Positions 24,828 through 33,458 are shown, counted from the first letter of the stretch. The stretch is DNA of 64,000 nt from Hyphomicrobiales bacterium (GCA_900465675.1 UBJR01000027.1:1-64000); one strand, 5' to 3'. Notes: generated from the letters alone by a model not told the origin. Numbers and translations: made by a program.

Positions 24828-25508
24828 TCAGCAGATTAAGATCGATGCCCGGAAAAAGCGCCAGCAGAGCAACGTCCAACTGGTTCCAATGATCCAGCCC
24901 GCGAGCACGTCACTTGGATAATGGACACCAAGATAAACCCGGCTCATTCCGATCATGATCACAACCAGAGCTGCAGCACCGTAGAAGATTGGCCGGTGCG
25001 CGGGAATGCTTCCCAGTGCAGTACCAATGAGGGCAAGCGCCAAGTAAGTGGCCGCCGAGACCGTGGAGTGGCCGCTCGGAAAGCTGGCATCATGAACCTC
25101 GACCAGATGCGGGACGATGGAAGGGCGGGGTCTGTTGAGAAGCGTCTTCACCACATTGCTGATACACCACGCTCCGAATGCCGATAAGGCCAGAAAACCA
25201 GCAGCAGCGCTCCGTTTCGCCAAATAGAGAAGCAAAACAGTGAAGAACACTATCGTCGCCAGAACGGCCAGACTGCCGAGGCTGGTCATGTTCTCGAAGT
25301 AGTTCTGTAACCAGTGGGGACCTGCCGGAACGTTCAGATCACTTGCCTTACGCAGTGCAAGAAGGACACGTGTATCGAGGCTTTCAGTCTCGCCTTCGAC
25401 GGTTTCGTGACCGAGCCATGGGACAGCTACCACTCCGACAAAAAGCGCGACTGTGATCGCAATCTTTGACGGATGACTGCGTCGAACCAAGTTGTGCAAG
25501 CTGGTCAT
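24828..25508 (-). CDS. PAP2-family lipid phosphatase
   Basis: 226 residues, about six membrane helices. All three canonical motifs are intact: KTLLNRPRP at 121-129, SFPSGHS at 142-148 and SRVYLGVHYPSD at 189-200. Likely acts on lipid phosphates (phosphatidylglycerophosphate, undecaprenyl-PP or lipid A) at the outer face of the inner membrane. It starts in a 4-nt overlap (ATGA) with the receiver-only protein gene at 25505. Its 3' end abuts the truncated COG4705 fragment, so a rearrangement probably joined them. Confidence 0.88.
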   Translation of the reverse strand: MTSLHNLVRRSHPSKIAITVALFVGVVAVPWLGHETVEGETESLDTRVLLALRKASDLNVPAGPHWLQNYFENMTSLGSLAVLATIVFFTVLLLYLAKRSAAAGFLALSAFGAWCISNVVKTLLNRPRPSIVPHLVEVHDASFPSGHSTVSAATYLALALIGTALGSIPAHRPIFYGAAALVVIMIGMSRVYLGVHYPSDVLAGWIIGTSWTLLCWRFFRASILIC

Positions 25509-25873
25509 TGCTGACGCCCCTCTCCCACCAGACGCGATATCCTGATGCCGAGATCGGGAAGAGAGAAGGGTTTGATAAGGTAGTCGTCAGCCCCGCTCGC
25601 CAATCCTTCCATGCGGTCGCTGAGTTGATCGAATGCCGACAAGATCAAGACAGGGACATTGCGATCAAGCTTCCGAATATGCTCGAGAACCGACAGACCG
25701 TCGCCGTCAGGCAATCTGAGATCCAGCACGACGCAATCATAGGTGCCCTGCCCGGCTGCTGCCATCCCGTCCACCGCGTTTTGGCACCAACGCACGGAGT
25801 CACCACCGTCAGCCATGTGGCCCACGATAGCGTCACCGATCAGGTTGTTGTCTTCGATTAATAGGATGTCCAC
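25505..25873 (-). CDS. Stand-alone receiver domain protein (OmpR type)
   Basis: 122 residues, GTG start. MDILLIEDNNLIGDAIVGHM with the acidic residues, Asp in CVVLDLRLPDGDG, Ser in LILSAFD and Lys in YLIKPFSLPDLG form a complete receiver domain closest to OmpR-family regulators. The protein ends ~15 residues after the domain (RISRLVGEGRQQ), so the winged-helix DNA-binding domain is absent. The stop overlaps the PAP2 start, so truncation and coupling coincide. Either a regulator cut by rearrangement or a receiver that controls the phosphatase or a kinase by protein contact. No ribosome site stronger than GGGGAT is visible before the GTG. Confidence 0.7.
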   Translation of the reverse strand: MDILLIEDNNLIGDAIVGHMADGGDSVRWCQNAVDGMAAAGQGTYDCVVLDLRLPDGDGLSVLEHIRKLDRNVPVLILSAFDQLSDRMEGLASGADDYLIKPFSLPDLGIRISRLVGEGRQQ

Positions 25874-26098
25874 TCGGATCCCCGGAACACATGTCAGACT
25901 CCGGGGCCAATGAACTTCCAAACCTGACACCCACCTGAAGTCGACAGCATCGAATGGCCGTGGGCGGTCAGTGTGTTTCAGGTATCCGTCAGGTTCATCG
26001 GCAAAGCGACAGGCAGCCTGGAATCGGAACGGTAGCGTGATTGCGCTGCCGCGTCCGATCCGCCGATCGACAGTCGCACCGTGGGGACACCAAGAGGA
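25874..26098. other. Gap with a possible kinase remnant
   Basis: On the minus strand near 26090-25970, HGATVDRRIGRGSAITLPFR resembles the extreme C-terminus of a histidine kinase, which would be the partner of the truncated regulator. The rest of the kinase is missing where eptA begins. The match is short and uncertain. The eptA promoter should also be here. Confidence 0.25.
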
Positions 26099-27757
26099 AT
26101 GAAACAATCTATTTGGCACCAGCGTCCCAGTGTCGGAAGCTTTACGATCAGTGCCATCACGACCGCATATCTCCTTTTGGTTGCCAACCACACCTTCTGG
26201 GCGCGCGCCGCTAACTATATCAAGGACGACCAATTTGCTCTTGGCCTGTTCGTGACGGGCATCACCGCTGGAGCCATGGCGATACTCACGCTCGTATCGG
26301 CAAAGTACGTCACCAAGGCTTTCCTGATCTTCTTCGTTCTCACCGCATCCGCAGCGTCCTGGTTTACAGACCAGTTTGGCGTGATCGTCGACCGCGAGAT
26401 GATCCGAAACATGTTGCAGTCCACGTCCGCGGAGACGGCTCACCTCATCACACTAAGGTTCATCACCCACTTCGCGTTGACCGGAATTCTCCCCGCCCTG
26501 CTGATTCTCTGGGTGCGGATCGTCCACCGACCGGTTCTCTCGAAACTGCTTCACAACAGCGCGATCATTGCGGCATGCCTCGTTGTCCTGGCAGGCTCCG
26601 CAATCAGCGACTACAAGTCCATCGCTGGCGTGGGCCGCGCGCATCCCGACATCATGGATCCGTTGACGCCATTCTTTCCGATGACCAGCGCTGTCCGCTA
26701 CGGCATCGATGCGATGAAGGGTCCGCGCGGCGCTCCAACAGCCCTCGGTACCGATGCGCACCGCACCGCAGCCGGGAAGCCGAGGGTCACCGTCATCGTC
26801 GCCGGCGAGACTGCCCGTGCAGAGGATTTCTCGCTTGGAGGCTATTTGCGCGAGACGAACCCCGAGTTGAAGAAGAGGGACGTCGTCTATTTCCCAAACA
26901 CGTCGAGCTGCGGCACTTCGACGGCAGTCTCCATACCCTGCATGTTCTCGATATATACGCGGCAGAGCTACTCTCATGATAAGGCGCTTGCGAAGGAAAA
27001 CCTTCTCGACGTGCTCATGCATGCCAACGTGTCGGTCTCCTGGCTGGATAACGACACCGGGAGCTACAACGTCTCGGACCGCGTCCCCTACCAGTTTCTT
27101 CCCAAGTCCGCCGATCCTCGCTTCTGCAGCGGCGGCGAATGCCTGGACGCAATCCTTCTGGATCGCATGGACGAGTGGCTGGACCGGATTCACGGCGACA
27201 GCGTCCTGATCCTGCACCAGCTCGGCAGCCATGGCCCAGCTTACTTCGCACGCTACCCTGATGAATTCAGGCGGTTCGTCCCGGATTGCCGCGCCGAGGA
27301 TTTCGGCAAATGCAGTCAGCAGGAAATCCGCAATGCTTACGACAACACGATCCTCTACACAGACTTCGTCGTCGCGCAGGTGATCGACAAGCTCAAGTCT
27401 CGCGAATCGTCCGTCGCTGCATCCGTGATCTATTTGTCGGATCACGGCGAGTCGCTCGGAGAGAATGGTCTCTATCTGCACGGCGCCCCATACATTGTCG
27501 CGCCCTCCCAACAGACGCATGTGCCGTTTCTCGCCTGGGTCGCTACGGACGTGCAGAAGACCAATGGTTTCAACATGGGCTGCCTCAAACAGAAAGCCTC
27601 GGCTCCGACGTCCCATGACAATCTCTTTCACAGCGTTCTCGGGATGATGGACATTTCCACATCCGCCTACGATCCCTCGCTTGATGTGTTTGCCGGATGC
27701 CGCGTGCCCGGCGACCTGGCCGAGGCGTCGCCCGCGGCTTTCGGCGGCACAAAGTAG
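26099..27757 (+). CDS. eptA: Lipid A phosphoethanolamine transferase
   Basis: 552 residues. About five N-terminal membrane helices (to ~170), then a periplasmic sulfatase-fold domain. Motifs: VIVAGETARAEDFSLGGY with metal Glu237; NTSSCGTSTAVSIPCMFS with the predicted Thr275 nucleophile; LHQLGSHGPAYFARYP; and YLSDHGESLGENGLYLHG with the metal Asp-His. Cysteines in the catalytic domain match disulfides of EptA/MCR enzymes. It transfers phosphoethanolamine from phosphatidylethanolamine to lipid A phosphate, lowering binding of polymyxin and cationic peptides. ATG at 26099 fits the family N-terminus (KQSIWHQRPSVGSF); a GTG at 26081 is the alternative. All catalytic residues are present, so it is probably active. 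Confidence 0.93.
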   Translation: MKQSIWHQRPSVGSFTISAITTAYLLLVANHTFWARAANYIKDDQFALGLFVTGITAGAMAILTLVSAKYVTKAFLIFFVLTASAASWFTDQFGVIVDREMIRNMLQSTSAETAHLITLRFITHFALTGILPALLILWVRIVHRPVLSKLLHNSAIIAACLVVLAGSAISDYKSIAGVGRAHPDIMDPLTPFFPMTSAVRYGIDAMKGPRGAPTALGTDAHRTAAGKPRVTVIVAGETARAEDFSLGGYLRETNPELKKRDVVYFPNTSSCGTSTAVSIPCMFSIYTRQSYSHDKALAKENLLDVLMHANVSVSWLDNDTGSYNVSDRVPYQFLPKSADPRFCSGGECLDAILLDRMDEWLDRIHGDSVLILHQLGSHGPAYFARYPDEFRRFVPDCRAEDFGKCSQQEIRNAYDNTILYTDFVVAQVIDKLKSRESSVAASVIYLSDHGESLGENGLYLHGAPYIVAPSQQTHVPFLAWVATDVQKTNGFNMGCLKQKASAPTSHDNLFHSVLGMMDISTSAYDPSLDVFAGCRVPGDLAEASPAAFGGTK

Positions 27758-27764
27758 GCGCTCC

Positions 27765-28546
27765 ATATTCGACGGATGAGCCGCGACGCCCGAGCCAAAA
27801 ACTGCGATGTCTCGTAGAATGCCCGCCATGGCAAAACGATGCAGTAGCAGGTCATGGGCAGCTTGAACTGCCTGAGGCCGTTCTGGAAGAGGGAGCCACG
27901 CTCGGCACTCTGACGTATAGGCTGCGGTTCCATGAACAGACCTCGTAATCCGGAGAGATGCTCAAGATCGAACGCGAGGTCGTAAGGCAACCGCATCGGA
28001 ACAAGCTCATCAACGATCTACTTTGCAGCTCTGCGATTGATGAGATAGGCGCCCGACCCCTTCTCGCGCGTCAGGGAAATAGCCAGGCCGCGATAGGGCG
28101 TAAGCGGCTTCAGTTTGAACTTCCGGCCGCGATTGACGGTCGAGAGACGGAGGATGTCCGACTCCCTCTGCTCGTCGAGCGCCGCGCTGAGTGCCGCCAC
28201 GAGATCCTCTTCGAAGAGGAGAGCGTCCTCGAGGATGAGAGCATGGGCCGCTCTAGAATTCTGCATTCTCTACGCCCATTCGACATGGCTGAGGAAACAC
28301 CCGATCTCGAAAGGGTTCGGCTTTCGGCCGTGCCGCTTCGTCGAATGTTGAGAGGGGCATCGTGATCTCGCGCCCGTCGAGCGCGGAAATACGTTCAAAG
28401 TCCAAACCCCTGTTGAGTACCCGCGCCTCCATCCGAAAGCGACGCTCAGGCGATCGGTCCAGATTGATCAGATAGACCGAAAGTCGGGAATTGAGTGTGG
28501 TGCTCAGGTCATTGATGGACGCCTGAGTACTGGAGTGCACGTTCAT
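27765..28546 (-). pseudogene. Broken GT25-family LPS glycosyltransferase
   Basis: The minus-strand frame from 28546 reads SVYLINLDRSPERRFRMEAR, the GT25 (LOS/LPS glycosyltransferase) opening, then FERISALDGREI. A frame change near 28340 leads to NPFEIGCFLSHVEWA, then an in-frame TAG near 28272, then ALILEDALLFEEDL (the acceptor-site LEDD region), SGAYLINRRAAK, a second TAG at 28018, and finally PYDLAFDLEHLSGL. One frameshift and two stops make it non-functional, though the gene is nearly full length. The shared operator box lies upstream, so it once belonged to the same regulon. Confidence 0.8.
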
Positions 28547-28615
28547 GGGAGCCTAAAAACGCAATGATCAGGCCATGAACCTGCGCTTCGAAGTTCTCCC
28601 GTTCCTGTCTGCATC

Positions 28616-28632
28616 CATACGGATTTGTAAAG
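28616..28632 (-). promoter_or_regulatory. Shared envelope-regulon box, leftward (GT25 side)
   Basis: Minus-strand CTTTACAAATCCGTATG, 70 bp upstream of the broken GT25 gene. Forms an inverted pair with the copy at 28646 with a 13-bp gap, the same left-then-right arrangement seen at 22370/22403. Confidence 0.7.
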
Positions 28633-28645
28633 TCACAGGCGTCCA

Positions 28646-28662
28646 CGTTACCGATCCGTATA
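28646..28662 (+). promoter_or_regulatory. Shared envelope-regulon box, rightward (PepSY side)
   Basis: CGTTACCGATCCGTATA, 77 bp upstream of the PepSY gene. It overlaps a TATAAT hexamer (28659-28664), so binding would act directly at the promoter. This is the most divergent copy of the box. Confidence 0.6.
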
Positions 28663-28738
28663 ATCACGGAAAGGAAACCTCAAACTGCGTGTTGCAGGCT
28701 CCTTGCGTCCCAATGACGGGCACCACAAGGAGAAGAAG

Positions 28739-29098
28739 ATGAACCACTATCGCTCTCTCAAGGCCGCCATGGCGGCGATGATCGCAGCCGGCGCCATCGG
28801 GCTTGCAATGCCGACGTTCGGCCAGGCCGCGGACCAGCAAAACGGCAAGGACGACACTGCCGAATATTCGGAGCTGTCGGGGGCAAAGATCAGCCTCTCC
28901 CAGGCTGTCGATGCCGCCGAGAAGAAGTTCGGCGGCAAGGCCGTCAACGCCGCGCTTGATAATGAGCAGGCCAGTGCTGCCTTCGAGGTCGAACTCATGA
29001 CCGACAAGGGCTCTCAGACGGTCGCGGTCGATGGTGTCAGCGGCGAACCGACCGCCGCGCCCGACCTGCAGGACAACGGCGGCGAAGACGTCAAATAA
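28739..29098 (+). CDS. PepSY-domain periplasmic protein
   Basis: 119 residues. Signal peptide MNHYRSLKAAMAAMIAAGAI with a likely cut after GQAA. The mature protein contains one PepSY domain: ISLSQAVDAAEKKFGGKAVN then AAFEVELMTDKGSQTVAVDG with the typical helix-then-strand order. PepSY proteins are thought to modulate peptidase or sensor activity in the envelope; in several bacteria such genes are induced by PhoP/PmrA-like systems. Start follows AAGGAGAAGAAG. Two regulatory boxes upstream place it in the local regulon. Confidence 0.85.
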   Translation: MNHYRSLKAAMAAMIAAGAIGLAMPTFGQAADQQNGKDDTAEYSELSGAKISLSQAVDAAEKKFGGKAVNAALDNEQASAAFEVELMTDKGSQTVAVDGVSGEPTAAPDLQDNGGEDVK

Positions 29099-29360
29099 CT
29101 CCATTTGAGCGGCTGCGGGCCTTGCGCTCCGCAGTCGCTCTCTCGCTTTATCCTCGGGACCCGCAATGACGCTTCCCCTATTGCCGCTCCTCCTTGAAAT
29201 TCACTATCGGTGCGCCGAAAGGCGTTGCGGACGGGCTGGTATTGGATCCTGGAGCGAGCGAGCCATCGTTGGCGGGGCTGATGGCCGACGCCAGATTGCT
29301 GCCGAGATCCCGGCGGACTCGCCTTCACCCTTGAAGCGTTGTTGAGCGTATGCGCAATCC

Positions 29361-30245
29361 TTACTGTGCTCTCAACTCTTCGTTCCAGTCTTGTGCATGG
29401 GGTCTGAGACGCACGAAGTCACACCCGAGGTGATCGGCAATATTGCGCAGCCTGTCAGCATAGACCTCGCCCTGCGGATCGGCATCTGTCGCTGCAACCA
29501 GCATCCGACCGGTGGTGATCGCCTCTATATGGTGCGCAACCGCCGGCGCCCAACCTCCTCCGGTGCTGGCATAGAGCGTGTCGCCCCGTGCTCCTTCGAG
29601 AGCGGCCAGGCTCAAGGCATCGATCGCCGCCTCCGTTATGCAGACGCGGGGAGCATTGCGGGCACCGAAGCAGAATAGCGTCTTGGTGCCTCCCGTCGAA
29701 AAGCCGCGCCAATCCGGACCGCGTTCCTCCCAACCCGAGACATTGCCGGCATCGTCGTCGTGGCGAAACCATGCACTGGCAAATGGTCCCTGCCGGATCC
29801 GGTCGGCCCTGATCGCGCGTCTTAGGATGGGCCCCGGCAATGCTCTCGCCTCAGTCAGGTACCGGAAGCCGGGCGATACCGGTGTCATGAGCGGCCGGTT
29901 TTGCCACCGTTCGAGCACCGGCGCGGTGGCAACGGGTCTGTCTGGTGAATGACGCGGTACAAATGACGGCGTGTTTCTCCCGGCCAATTCGCAGATACGC
30001 TCGACGGCGGCGGGGAACGAAATCCCTTCAAGAAAACCTGCAAGCGCAAAAACGTCTCCCTTGTGATCCGAGAGCGGATCGAACCAGCCGGCGCCGGCGT
30101 GGGTAACGATCAGAATTTCGGGGCTGCGCCGGAATTTACGGGCACGCCGGCTGCTCTCCTTCTCGTCAAGGACAAAACCTGCCTGCAGCAATACCGCCTC
30201 GCAGGACACGAGGCCGCGTAATCTCTCGAGCTTGATCCGATCCAT
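29361..30245 (-). CDS. DUF3991/Toprim domain primase-like protein
   Basis: 294 residues. The N-terminal region (LVSCEAVLLQAGFVLDEKES, then FDPLSDHKGDVFALAGFLEG) matches the DUF3991 / CHC2-like module without the zinc Cys set. The C-terminal Toprim domain has ITEAAIDALSLAAL with the catalytic Glu and LVAATDADPQGEVYADRL with the DxD. Plasmid proteins of this type are related to primases and may prime lagging or incoming strands. Downstream of the repABC operon in the same direction with four hairpins before its promoter. Biochemical activity is inferred. Confidence 0.8.
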   Translation of the reverse strand: MDRIKLERLRGLVSCEAVLLQAGFVLDEKESSRRARKFRRSPEILIVTHAGAGWFDPLSDHKGDVFALAGFLEGISFPAAVERICELAGRNTPSFVPRHSPDRPVATAPVLERWQNRPLMTPVSPGFRYLTEARALPGPILRRAIRADRIRQGPFASAWFRHDDDAGNVSGWEERGPDWRGFSTGGTKTLFCFGARNAPRVCITEAAIDALSLAALEGARGDTLYASTGGGWAPAVAHHIEAITTGRMLVAATDADPQGEVYADRLRNIADHLGCDFVRLRPHAQDWNEELRAQ

Positions 30246-30367
30246 GTTTGTCTCCTTTCTCCCCTCCTTTGACTGGGGCTATACCCCTCCCCCGCGCGAA
30301 GGCCGTGGCTGCAAGGGCGCGATGACAGGACGTGCGAGAAGGAAAGTATCGGCGCGGCGCAGCTTCC

Positions 30368-30487
30368 CTTGCGGCCAGTAAGCCGCAAGCGCTACGCAGG
30401 TCTCGCCTGCGAGACCGTACGGCGGCAGCGCCGCCAACGAAGATGAAGAGTATCGGAGAAATCAGCATAGCGCCGCCCGCAGGGCGG
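30368..30487. repeat. Cluster of four perfect hairpins
   Basis: CTTGCGGC/GCCGCAAG (30368-30389), GGTCTCG/CGAGACC (30399-30416), GGCGGC/GCCGCC (30421-30435) and CCGCCC/GGGCGG (30473-30487), all perfect with loops of 3-6 nt, within 120 bp. They lie 120-240 bp upstream of the Toprim gene in an otherwise gene-free region. Could form a single-strand initiation site, a recombination site or nested terminators for repC. No repeat-unit sequence is shared. Confidence 0.5.
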
Positions 30488-31081
30488 GATTTCGGTAATT
30501 CTCGCCGCGCGGGATCGGGCGAAGGGCAGCCGCAGGAGCCTCAACATAGTGGCCCATAGGGGAGGCGGGATCGACTGCTTCCGATCAGAGCGCTCCTTGC
30601 CTACTGAGGCAACGCGATCCTTAAGCAGCGTGTCGAGTTAGCGAGGCTTGATAGATCAAAATTTTTGGCCGAGTTGGCTACGGTCGCGATACCTGACCGA
30701 AGCAGAAAATCGCGTCATCCCTTTTTGAAACTGCCGGTCGAGTGACAGGCGATCGTCTCTCGGTCCGACGGAAAGCTGAACCCCTCCCGAAGGCGGTATC
30801 GAGGAGTCGACAATTGTGCTATCTATCCAACGTGTGTCGCGAGGGATCGTCTGCCGTCCCGGAAAACCGAGGCGGCGGCCTCTAAAGTTCGAAATGCTTC
30901 GCGAGTGAGCAACCTGTGCCCCTTAGATGCGCGATCTAGGGGTCTGATCAGCCTGTATATCTCCTGTTAACCAGAAGCGAAGTCGGGGTTTATTTCCGTC
31001 ATAGCTATTCATTCTTAAAACGGACATCCATCTGATCGCAAAGTCTCGCGCCTGAATTGGCGCCTGACATCGGCAAAAGGG
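30488..31081. other. Intergenic, downstream of repC
   Basis: About 600 bp with no convincing gene or strong structure. In repABC plasmids the replication origin is inside repC, so this region is probably spacer. Confidence 0.4.
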
Positions 31082-32293
31082 TCAACCGCCTGTATCTCGC
31101 GACCGCAACAGTGCGTGAAGCATGGGAGCTGGAGTGAAGGAATGGTGTCGCGCTTTGAGGGTAAGGCTGCGAAGATATCCGCCAGGCGACGTGATGCGCT
31201 CGGCGTTTTCGAGAATGCAGGCAGTAACGATCGACGCGCTTTCGGCTCCCATTGCCGCGACTGCATCGTGGAAGGCCGAGTTGCTGATGCCGAGCATTGT
31301 GCGGACGATGCTTGATGCAGATGCGAGATCCGACCAGTTTCGAATAGTGCCGCCGGGTCCGTAGGCACCGACCTGTGGGCATGCTTGGAGGACGGCTGCC
31401 AGGCTCAGCGGCCTGACTGGGTTATCTTCCCCGCTTTTTCGGTCTTCAACATTTACCGTTGGCGCTGGCCGATCATGGTTGCGGGAGCGTTCAATTTCAA
31501 AATGGGATTCTGGATCTGAATCCTGTATGTGGCGCTCACGCTGCGATTCATTGGCGCATATATTCTGTGCTTTTACGTGATTTTCCAATTGGTTGACGAT
31601 TGCGGTGCGGATGTCTTCAAGCTGTCGCAAGGCGGTCTCAACTTGCATCAGCGTGGCCTGACGCGGCAAGCTGTCAATGACGCTGCGGAACTGCACGTAA
31701 AGGGGTGCCCAGTCACCTGGCGCATCTTCGAGCTCGGCTGCCGAGATGAGTTTTGCGATATCGCGTCGGCAAATCGACACGCGCTCCTTGGCGATACGGA
31801 GCCGTTCGCGATCCAATTGAATGCGAGCGGCTAACCTCTCGATCTCTTCAGCGCGGGCCAGCAATGGAGCGAGATTGAAGCCGAAAGCCTCGTCGATCTC
31901 CCCTCCCCTACCCCGCCGGGCGTAGCGCTTGCCATTGGGGCTGTCCTTCCTGGCGATCAGACCGGCATCGACGAGCATGGCGAGATGCCGCCGCAGGGTT
32001 GCCGGGGTCATGCCGCGCGCCCGAATGGAGAGCTGGACATTTGAGGGGAACACCACGAGGGAAGTACTGGTTGACATCTCATCCTCAGGGAGAAACGTCA
32101 GGAGCGCATCGAGCACCGTGAGGGCGCGATCGGTTACTTCAAGCTCGCGGCGTGCTTCGCAGACCGATCTGAAAAGCTTCCATTTGTTGCGGCTCTCGCC
32201 TTTCGGCAAGGCACTGGCCTTGCGCTGCGTCAGCATCATGGCAAGCGTCATCGGCCGCCGCCCGACAGGCGTCGTCACATATGTCGTATCCAT
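31082..32293 (-). CDS. repC: Replication initiator RepC
   Basis: 403 residues, normal RepC length. The N-terminal GRRPMTLAMMLTQRKASALP and NKWKLFRSVCEARRELEVTD, then SIRARGMTPATLRRHLAMLV (winged-helix DNA contact) and GLIARKDSPNGKRYARRGRG are hallmark RepC segments; C-terminal AYGPGGTIRNWSDL also fits. RepC is the initiator of repABC plasmids and binds the origin inside its own coding sequence. Third gene of the repABC operon, with a 163-bp gap after repB that encodes the antisense RNA. An AT-rich stretch in the middle third (around 31480-31600) may contain the origin. Confidence 0.95.
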   Translation of the reverse strand: MDTTYVTTPVGRRPMTLAMMLTQRKASALPKGESRNKWKLFRSVCEARRELEVTDRALTVLDALLTFLPEDEMSTSTSLVVFPSNVQLSIRARGMTPATLRRHLAMLVDAGLIARKDSPNGKRYARRGRGGEIDEAFGFNLAPLLARAEEIERLAARIQLDRERLRIAKERVSICRRDIAKLISAAELEDAPGDWAPLYVQFRSVIDSLPRQATLMQVETALRQLEDIRTAIVNQLENHVKAQNICANESQRERHIQDSDPESHFEIERSRNHDRPAPTVNVEDRKSGEDNPVRPLSLAAVLQACPQVGAYGPGGTIRNWSDLASASSIVRTMLGISNSAFHDAVAAMGAESASIVTACILENAERITSPGGYLRSLTLKARHHSFTPAPMLHALLRSRDTGG

Positions 32294-32387
32294 CTTTCTT
32301 TCACCTGCGTTGAGGCAAAAGAAATCCGCTCACCAAAATGGCGCCTAGACTCTTGACTGTGATTCGGGGAAATGCGATTCTTGATTT

Positions 32388-32437
32388 GCTTAAGATCGAG
32401 AAGGGCTTCCACGACGGCGACGTTTGGGGGCCTTTTT
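32388..32437 (+). ncRNA. Antisense incompatibility RNA (ctRNA)
   Basis: The repB-repC gap of repABC plasmids encodes a ~50-60-nt counter-transcribed RNA repressing repC. Here TTGACT (32353) and GATTCT (32376) are 17 bp apart on the plus strand. A hairpin formed by AAGGGCTTCC and GGGGGCCTT ends in five T at 32433. A start near 32388 gives ~50 nt. Position and elements fit; exact ends are estimated. Confidence 0.6.
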
Positions 32438-32456
32438 CTTTTGCGCGGTTCGACCT

Positions 32457-33458
32457 CTATTGTTTGGGTTGAGTGCTTCGCACGAATTCGCTGTGCAGCG
32501 CTTCCATGCGATTATTCAGGAAATCGACGAACTCTGCCGGGACAGCTTTGGTAAAGCTGATCCGTGGGCCGGAACTCGGATAGGACACTGTCGCGAGCAC
32601 GAAGCCATTGGCCCTGATTTCGCTCGGCGCGGCCTCAGTCTCATTTGCTACCGGTGCCTTGTCCTGCAGGGCCATAGAGGCCACCTGGAAGCGCAGATTG
32701 GTGTCTGGCTGGCTGTGATCGGCCAGGCGACCGGAAACGCGCTCTGCAGCGTCCTGGCGAATAGCAAAAGTCTCCGCGAATGCCAGCCAGCGCCGGCGCC
32801 CAACTTCTGGTGCAGGGCCGATTGCGAATAGGATAGCTCGCGGAATGGCAGAGGCGATCTTCAGCATTTCTGAAAGGTGGGACTTCTTCGTCGACAACGA
32901 TGCGCAGATCGTATCGCGGCGATAGCCCGCCTCTTCCTGGGCAAGAGCGAAAACGCATTTCTCGATGAAGCTGAGGTCGTTGCGGTTGGTATTTTCCTCG
33001 CCCTGACGGACGATTGCTTCCTCGTCGGGCAACTCACGAAGGATCGCCCTGAACTTGATGCCGAGCGCGGCGGCTGCAGCCAGGCGCCTGCGGCCAAAAA
33101 CGATCTGGTAGGGCTTGCTGCCATCCTTGAGGGGACGCACGAGACCCGGAACGATCTGGCCGCGCTCCTTGATGGATTCCTTGATGGCTTCGATCGCAGA
33201 TCCTTCATAGGCACCGTCGAAGCGGTCCGGGATCGCCGATGGCGCTACTTCGGACGGATCGACCTCGATAATATGGTCGCCGTCCTTCAGAAGTTGATCG
33301 AGCGCCTCGCCCTTTTCCTGAATCTGGCGAACACCGGCTGCAACCTTCATCAGATGTGGAGACGGGGTTCGGCCCGCAACCGGCGCTACGCTCGGTGCAG
33401 GCTGGTCGAGGCCTCCAAGGACGTTGGCGAACATACCACGGGAATCTTTGCGGCTCAT
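32457..33458 (-). CDS. repB: Partition protein RepB (ParB family)
   Basis: 333 residues. The ParB N-domain has KERGQIVPGLVRP and VFGRRRLAAAAALGIKFRAI, then EENTNRNDLSFIEKCVFALA, followed by the HTH region TICASLSTKKSHLSEMLKIA. It binds the parS palindromes upstream of repA and works with RepA. Start overlaps the repA stop by 4 nt (ATGA). Confidence 0.95.
   Translation of the reverse strand: MSRKDSRGMFANVLGGLDQPAPSVAPVAGRTPSPHLMKVAAGVRQIQEKGEALDQLLKDGDHIIEVDPSEVAPSAIPDRFDGAYEGSAIEAIKESIKERGQIVPGLVRPLKDGSKPYQIVFGRRRLAAAAALGIKFRAILRELPDEEAIVRQGEENTNRNDLSFIEKCVFALAQEEAGYRRDTICASLSTKKSHLSEMLKIASAIPRAILFAIGPAPEVGRRRWLAFAETFAIRQDAAERVSGRLADHSQPDTNLRFQVASMALQDKAPVANETEAAPSEIRANGFVLATVSYPSSGPRISFTKAVPAEFVDFLNNRMEALHSEFVRSTQPKQ

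Noticed and set aside
26453..27829. 458-residue minus-strand frame opposite eptA
   Set aside because: Antisense to a gene with all EptA motifs; the frame is open because of high GC codon bias.
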